From the NCBI RefSeq assembly GCF_036246005.1, contig NZ_CP109171.1, positions 2,778,001 to 2,842,000 of the forward strand: DNA of 64,000 bases, in the 5' to 3' direction. This document shows, piece by piece, positions 61,060 to 64,000 of this stretch. Both the position numbers and the translations under genes were made by a program. How positions within the stretch are numbered: position 1 is the first letter of the stretch; every line of letters begins with the position of its first letter. The notes under the pieces were generated by a model. The model did not search any database. It was not told the DNA's origin and saw only the letters and a list, made by a program, of their open reading frames with translations. The stretch is from Streptomyces sp. NBC_01723. GTDB lineage: Bacteria > Actinomycetota > Actinomycetes > Streptomycetales > Streptomycetaceae.

Positions 61060-62207
61060 AGCGAGATCTCCGGTACGTCGAGGCGGCGGCCCTCCGCCGA
61101 GGACCTCAGGCCCAGTTCGGCGAGCTGGACGCCGCGGGCGCCGGCCAGCAGGTCCCAGTGGTAGGGGGCGTCGGCGTAGACGTGCTTGAGGAACAGCTCC
61201 CACTGGGCCTTGAAGCCGTTGTCGAAGTCGCCGTTGTCCGGGACCTCCTGCCACTGGTCGCGGAAGGCCTCGGTGGCGGGGATGTCCGGGTTCCAGACCG
61301 GCTTGGGGGTGGCGGAGCGGTGCTGGACGCGGCAGTTGCGCAGGCCGGCCACCGCCGAGCCCTCGGTGCCGTCGACCTGGAACTCGACCAGCTCGTCGCG
61401 GTTGACCCGCACCGCCCAGGAGGAGTTGATCTGCGCGATCGCGCCCCCGTCCAGCTCGAAGACGCCGTAGGCGGCGTCGTCGGCGGTGGCGTCGTAGGGC
61501 TTGCCGTTCTCGTCCCAGCGCTGCGGGACGTGGGTGGCGGTGAGGGCCTGCACGGACTTCACCCGGCCGAACAGCTCGTGCAGGACGTACTCCCAGTGCG
61601 GGAACATGTCGACGACGATGCCGCCGCCGTCCTCGGTGCGGTAGTTCCACGAGGGGCGCTGGGCCTCCTGCCAGTCGCCCTCGAAGACCCAGTAGCCGAA
61701 CTCGCCGCGCACGGACAGGATCCGGCCGAAGAAGCCGCCGTCGATGAGGCGCTTGAGCTTGAGCAGGCCGGGGAGGAAGAGCTTGTCCTGGACGACGCCG
61801 TGCCGGACGCCCTTCGCGTGGGCGAGGCGGGCGAGGTCGAGGGCTCCGTCCAGGCCGGTGGCGGTGGGCTTCTCGGTGTAGATGTGCTTGCCCGCGGCGA
61901 TCGCCTTCTTGATCGCCTCCTCGCGGGCCGAGGTGACCTGGGCGTCGAAGTAGATGTCGACGCTGTCGTCGGCCAGGACCGCGTCCAGGTCCGTGGAGAC
62001 GTGGTCGAGTCCGTGCCGTTCGGCGAGCGCCTTCAGCGCGTGTTCGCGGCGGCCGACCAGGACCGGCTCCGGCCACAGCACGGTGCCGTCGCCGAGGTCG
62101 AGGCCGCCCTGTTCGCGGAGGGCCAGGATGGAGCGGACGAGGTGCTGGCGGTAGCCCATGCGCCCGGTCACGCCGTTCATGGCGATACGCACCGTCTTGC
62201 GTGTCAC
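61056..62207 (-). CDS. Gfo/Idh/MocA-family dehydrogenase
   Basis: 383 residues from GTG 62207 after GAAGGGA (ATG 62237 is possible). The N-terminal Rossmann region (IAMNGVTGRMGYRQHLVRSI) and IYTEKPTATGLDGALDLARL with the catalytic Lys in EKP are followed by the C-terminal alpha/beta domain. It oxidises a sugar or inositol-like alcohol with NAD. First gene of a three-gene operon under LacI control. Confidence 0.92.
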   Translation of the reverse strand: MTRKTVRIAMNGVTGRMGYRQHLVRSILALREQGGLDLGDGTVLWPEPVLVGRREHALKALAERHGLDHVSTDLDAVLADDSVDIYFDAQVTSAREEAIKKAIAAGKHIYTEKPTATGLDGALDLARLAHAKGVRHGVVQDKLFLPGLLKLKRLIDGGFFGRILSVRGEFGYWVFEGDWQEAQRPSWNYRTEDGGGIVVDMFPHWEYVLHELFGRVKSVQALTATHVPQRWDENGKPYDATADDAAYGVFELDGGAIAQINSSWAVRVNRDELVEFQVDGTEGSAVAGLRNCRVQHRSATPKPVWNPDIPATEAFRDQWQEVPDNGDFDNGFKAQWELFLKHVYADAPYHWDLLAGARGVQLAELGLRSSAEGRRLDVPEISL

Positions 62208-62240
62208 GTCATTCCCTTCGTACGAGCCGTACGTCATGCA

Positions 62241-62252
62241 GCAAGCGCTTTC
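62241..62252. promoter_or_regulatory. LacI-type operator upstream of the dehydrogenase operon
   Basis: GCAAGCGCTTTC with palindromic core AAGCGCTT (62243-62250), 34 bp before the GTG, between divergent dehydrogenase and lacI genes. This is the classic core bound by LacI/GalR proteins. Confidence 0.8.
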
Positions 62253-62398
62253 TATACAGAACGAAGCTAGCCTGTGAACGGTGGTCTGGACAAGACCGCG
62301 ATTCGGGTGAGTTGTTCGAGGGGGCGAACGACGACGCGTGGTGGCCGTAGGGTCACCGCGACGGCGTTCGGCTCACGCGCGATGCGGAGGACGAGGAC

Positions 62399-63445
62399 AT
62401 GACGGTGACACTTGCGGACGTGGCGGCCCGCGCCCAGGTCTCCCCCGCGACGGTGTCGCGCGTGCTGAACGGGAACTACCCGGTGGCCGCCACCACCCGG
62501 GACCGGGTGCTGAAGGCGGTCGACGAGCTGGACTACGTGCTCAACGGCCCCGCGAGCGCCCTGGCCGCGGCCACGTCCGATCTGGTCGGCATCCTGGTCA
62601 ACGACATCGCCGACCCCTTCTTCGGCATCATGGCCGGCGCCATCCAGTCCGAGATCGGCGGCCCGGGCGGCAGAGCGGGCGGCGAGCGGCTCGCGGTGGT
62701 CTGCAACACCGGCGGCTCCCCGGAGCGCGAGCTGACCTACCTCACCCTGCTGCAACGCCAGCGCGCGGCGGCCGTCGTGCTGACCGGCGGGGCGATGGAG
62801 GACGCGACGCACCAGGCGGCGGTGGCGGCGAAGCTGCGGAAGCTGACGGAGGCCGGGACGCGGGTGGTGCTGTGCGGGCGGCCGCCGGCGCCGGAGACCG
62901 GGGCCATGGCGCTGACGTTCGACAACCGCGGGGGCGGCCGGGAGCTGACCGAGCACCTGCTCGGGCTCGGCCACCGCCGGCTCGGCTACATCGCCGGCCC
63001 CCAGGAGCGGACCACCACCCGGCACCGGCTGGAGGGCCACCGCGCCGCGCTCGCCGCGCACGGCGTCGAGGAGGACCCCCGCTGGACCGTCCACGGCCGC
63101 TACGACCGGCAGTCCGGGTACGAGGCGACGCTGGAACTCCTGCGCAGGGATCCGTCCCTGACGGCTGTCGTCGCCGCGAACGACTCCGTCGCGCTGGGCG
63201 CGTGCGCGGCGCTGCGGGACTCGGGGCTGCGGATCCCGGACGACGTGTCCGTGGCGGGCTTCGACGATCTGCCGTTCAGCATCGACGCGGTGCCCGCGCT
63301 GACGACGGTCCGGCTGCCGCTGGCGGAGGCGGGCGCGCGGGCGGGTCGGGTGGCGATGGGGCGGGAGGAGGCGCCGGCCGGGGGGATCGCGACGGTGCGG
63401 GGGGAGTTGATGGTGCGGGGGTCCACCGGGGTTCCTCGGGGGTAG
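62399..63445 (+). CDS. LacI-family regulator of the dehydrogenase operon
   Basis: 348 residues. HTH TLADVAARAQVSPATVSRVL, hinge NGPASALAAATS and a sugar-binding core (LVGILVNDIADPFFGIMAGA, GHRRLGYIAGPQ, VVAANDSVALGACAALRDSG). ATG 62399. It is divergent from the three-gene operon and probably binds the AAGCGCTT site between them. Confidence 0.93.
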   Translation: MTVTLADVAARAQVSPATVSRVLNGNYPVAATTRDRVLKAVDELDYVLNGPASALAAATSDLVGILVNDIADPFFGIMAGAIQSEIGGPGGRAGGERLAVVCNTGGSPERELTYLTLLQRQRAAAVVLTGGAMEDATHQAAVAAKLRKLTEAGTRVVLCGRPPAPETGAMALTFDNRGGGRELTEHLLGLGHRRLGYIAGPQERTTTRHRLEGHRAALAAHGVEEDPRWTVHGRYDRQSGYEATLELLRRDPSLTAVVAANDSVALGACAALRDSGLRIPDDVSVAGFDDLPFSIDAVPALTTVRLPLAEAGARAGRVAMGREEAPAGGIATVRGELMVRGSTGVPRG

Positions 63446-63487
63446 GTGCCGGCGTTGTATGGGTGGCGCGCGTCGGTGTGGGCCTCG

Positions 63488-63575
63488 GTGGGGGCCTGCC
63501 GCCCCCACACCCCCGCTTCGGCCTGGGCGGGCTCGTACTCAAACGCCGGACGGGCTGAGAAGAACAGGCCGGGCG
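63488..63575. repeat. Streptomyces intergenic repeat element
   Basis: The stretch reads, on the minus strand, AGCCCGTCCGGCGTTTGAG followed by a GC-rich hairpin around CCCGCCCAGGCCGAAGCGGG and GGCGGCAGGCCCCC. I recognise this as the short dispersed element common between Streptomyces genes. It fills most of the 205-bp gap between lacI and the next gene. Confidence 0.7.
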
Positions 63576-63650
63576 GGCTGGTGGTGCCGGTCGGCGACAC
63601 CAGGTGACGGGCAGGAATGCGGGCGGCGGAGCCGGGTACGCTCCGGGGTC

Positions 63651-64000
63651 ATGAAGCTGGCGTTCTCCACCCTTGGTGTCCCCGGGCTGCCCCTGACCGA
63701 TGTGCTGGGCCTCGCGACCGCGCACGGCTACCACGGTGTCGAGTTGCGCGCCCATCCGGAGGAACCCGTGAACCCGGGCCTGTCCCCGGACGAACGGGCG
63801 GTCGTGGCGGCCGAGTTCAAGGCGTCCGGCGTGGAACTGCTCGGTGTGGCGGGGTACGCGCGGGTGGCCGCGCCCGGTGACGACGAGCCGGTCCTCGCCG
63901 AGGTCCGCGCCCTGCTCGAACTCGCCCGCGACCTGGGCGCCCCCTACATCCGCGTCTTCCCCGGCGGCGGCACCGAGCAGAGCGCCGAGGAGGCCGACGC
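63651..64000 (+). CDS. TIM-barrel sugar phosphate isomerase/epimerase, 3' end outside window
   Basis: 116 codons visible from ATG 63651. The start MKLAFSTLGVPGLPLTDVLG and the segment GYHGVELRAHPEEP match xylose isomerase-like barrels (beta strand 1 and 2), and the strand ending APYIRVFPGG fits strand 4. It is in the same orientation as the lacI gene, separated by the repeat element. Partial, so the active-site half is unseen. Confidence 0.85.
   Translation, partial: MKLAFSTLGVPGLPLTDVLGLATAHGYHGVELRAHPEEPVNPGLSPDERAVVAAEFKASGVELLGVAGYARVAAPGDDEPVLAEVRALLELARDLGAPYIRVFPGGGTEQSAEEAD

Overview
The window is high-GC DNA with strong GC3 codon bias, GTG/ATG starts, translational overlaps and developmental genes (chaplins, rodlins, a melanin tyrosinase pair). 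This points to a Streptomyces chromosome core close to S. coelicolor. From memory, the gene order from the first chaplin (779) through rodlin B (20376) has the same number and kind of genes as S. coelicolor SCO2699 (chpG) to SCO2719 (rdlB), and mmsA, copZ/copA and citrate synthase follow in the expected order. This synteny is recalled, not searched.

1-20.4 kb is a cell-surface locus. It holds four chaplin genes (one long and sortase-anchored, three short), tyrosinase MelC2 with its copper chaperone MelC1, three unknown secreted proteins and a divergent rodlin pair. Between the chaplins sits an exopolysaccharide operon of overlapping genes (5478-15122): two GT4 glycosyltransferases, a polyprenyl-phosphate sugar transferase, an O-antigen-ligase-like protein, a MurJ-type flippase, a NodB deacetylase, a Wzz-like protein and a BioF2/GNAT-like protein. 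A convergent GH26-like glycosidase and an ATP-grasp enzyme follow. Sequences resembling sigma-BldN promoters precede several chaplin and rodlin genes.

20.4-31.1 kb carries metabolic and transport genes: an acyl-CoA ligase behind a tandem-palindrome operator, a vWA lipoprotein, an ABC permease with an unusual S15-hydrolase/ABC-ATPase fusion, an amino-acid permease and methylmalonate-semialdehyde dehydrogenase.

31.4-38.9 kb looks like an accessory insertion. A stand-alone condensation-domain protein is followed by nine genes for small secreted proteins belonging to at least three paralogous families, plus a long sortase-anchored chaplin whose second chaplin repeat has lost both cysteines. This cluster is the least explained and most interesting part of the window.

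39.2-52.8 kb: small HTH protein, GNAT, CsoR-type operator with copZ and copA, a gene-poor stretch that may encode a small RNA, citrate synthase, RecD2 helicase, TetR with a divergent VOC/reductase pair, a decayed region with a LysR remnant, and an ECF41 sigma factor divergent from a carboxymuconolactone decarboxylase-family gene, each with a near-perfect ECF41 promoter.

52.9-64 kb: two LacI-controlled sugar systems. The first is ribose-like: LacI, ABC ATPase, a permease fused to its own sugar-binding protein, ribokinase and RbsD. The second has a sugar isomerase, a DUF993 protein and a Gfo/Idh/MocA dehydrogenase, divergent from a second LacI. The window ends inside a second TIM-barrel isomerase. 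No tRNA, rRNA, IS element, CRISPR array or replication origin was seen.
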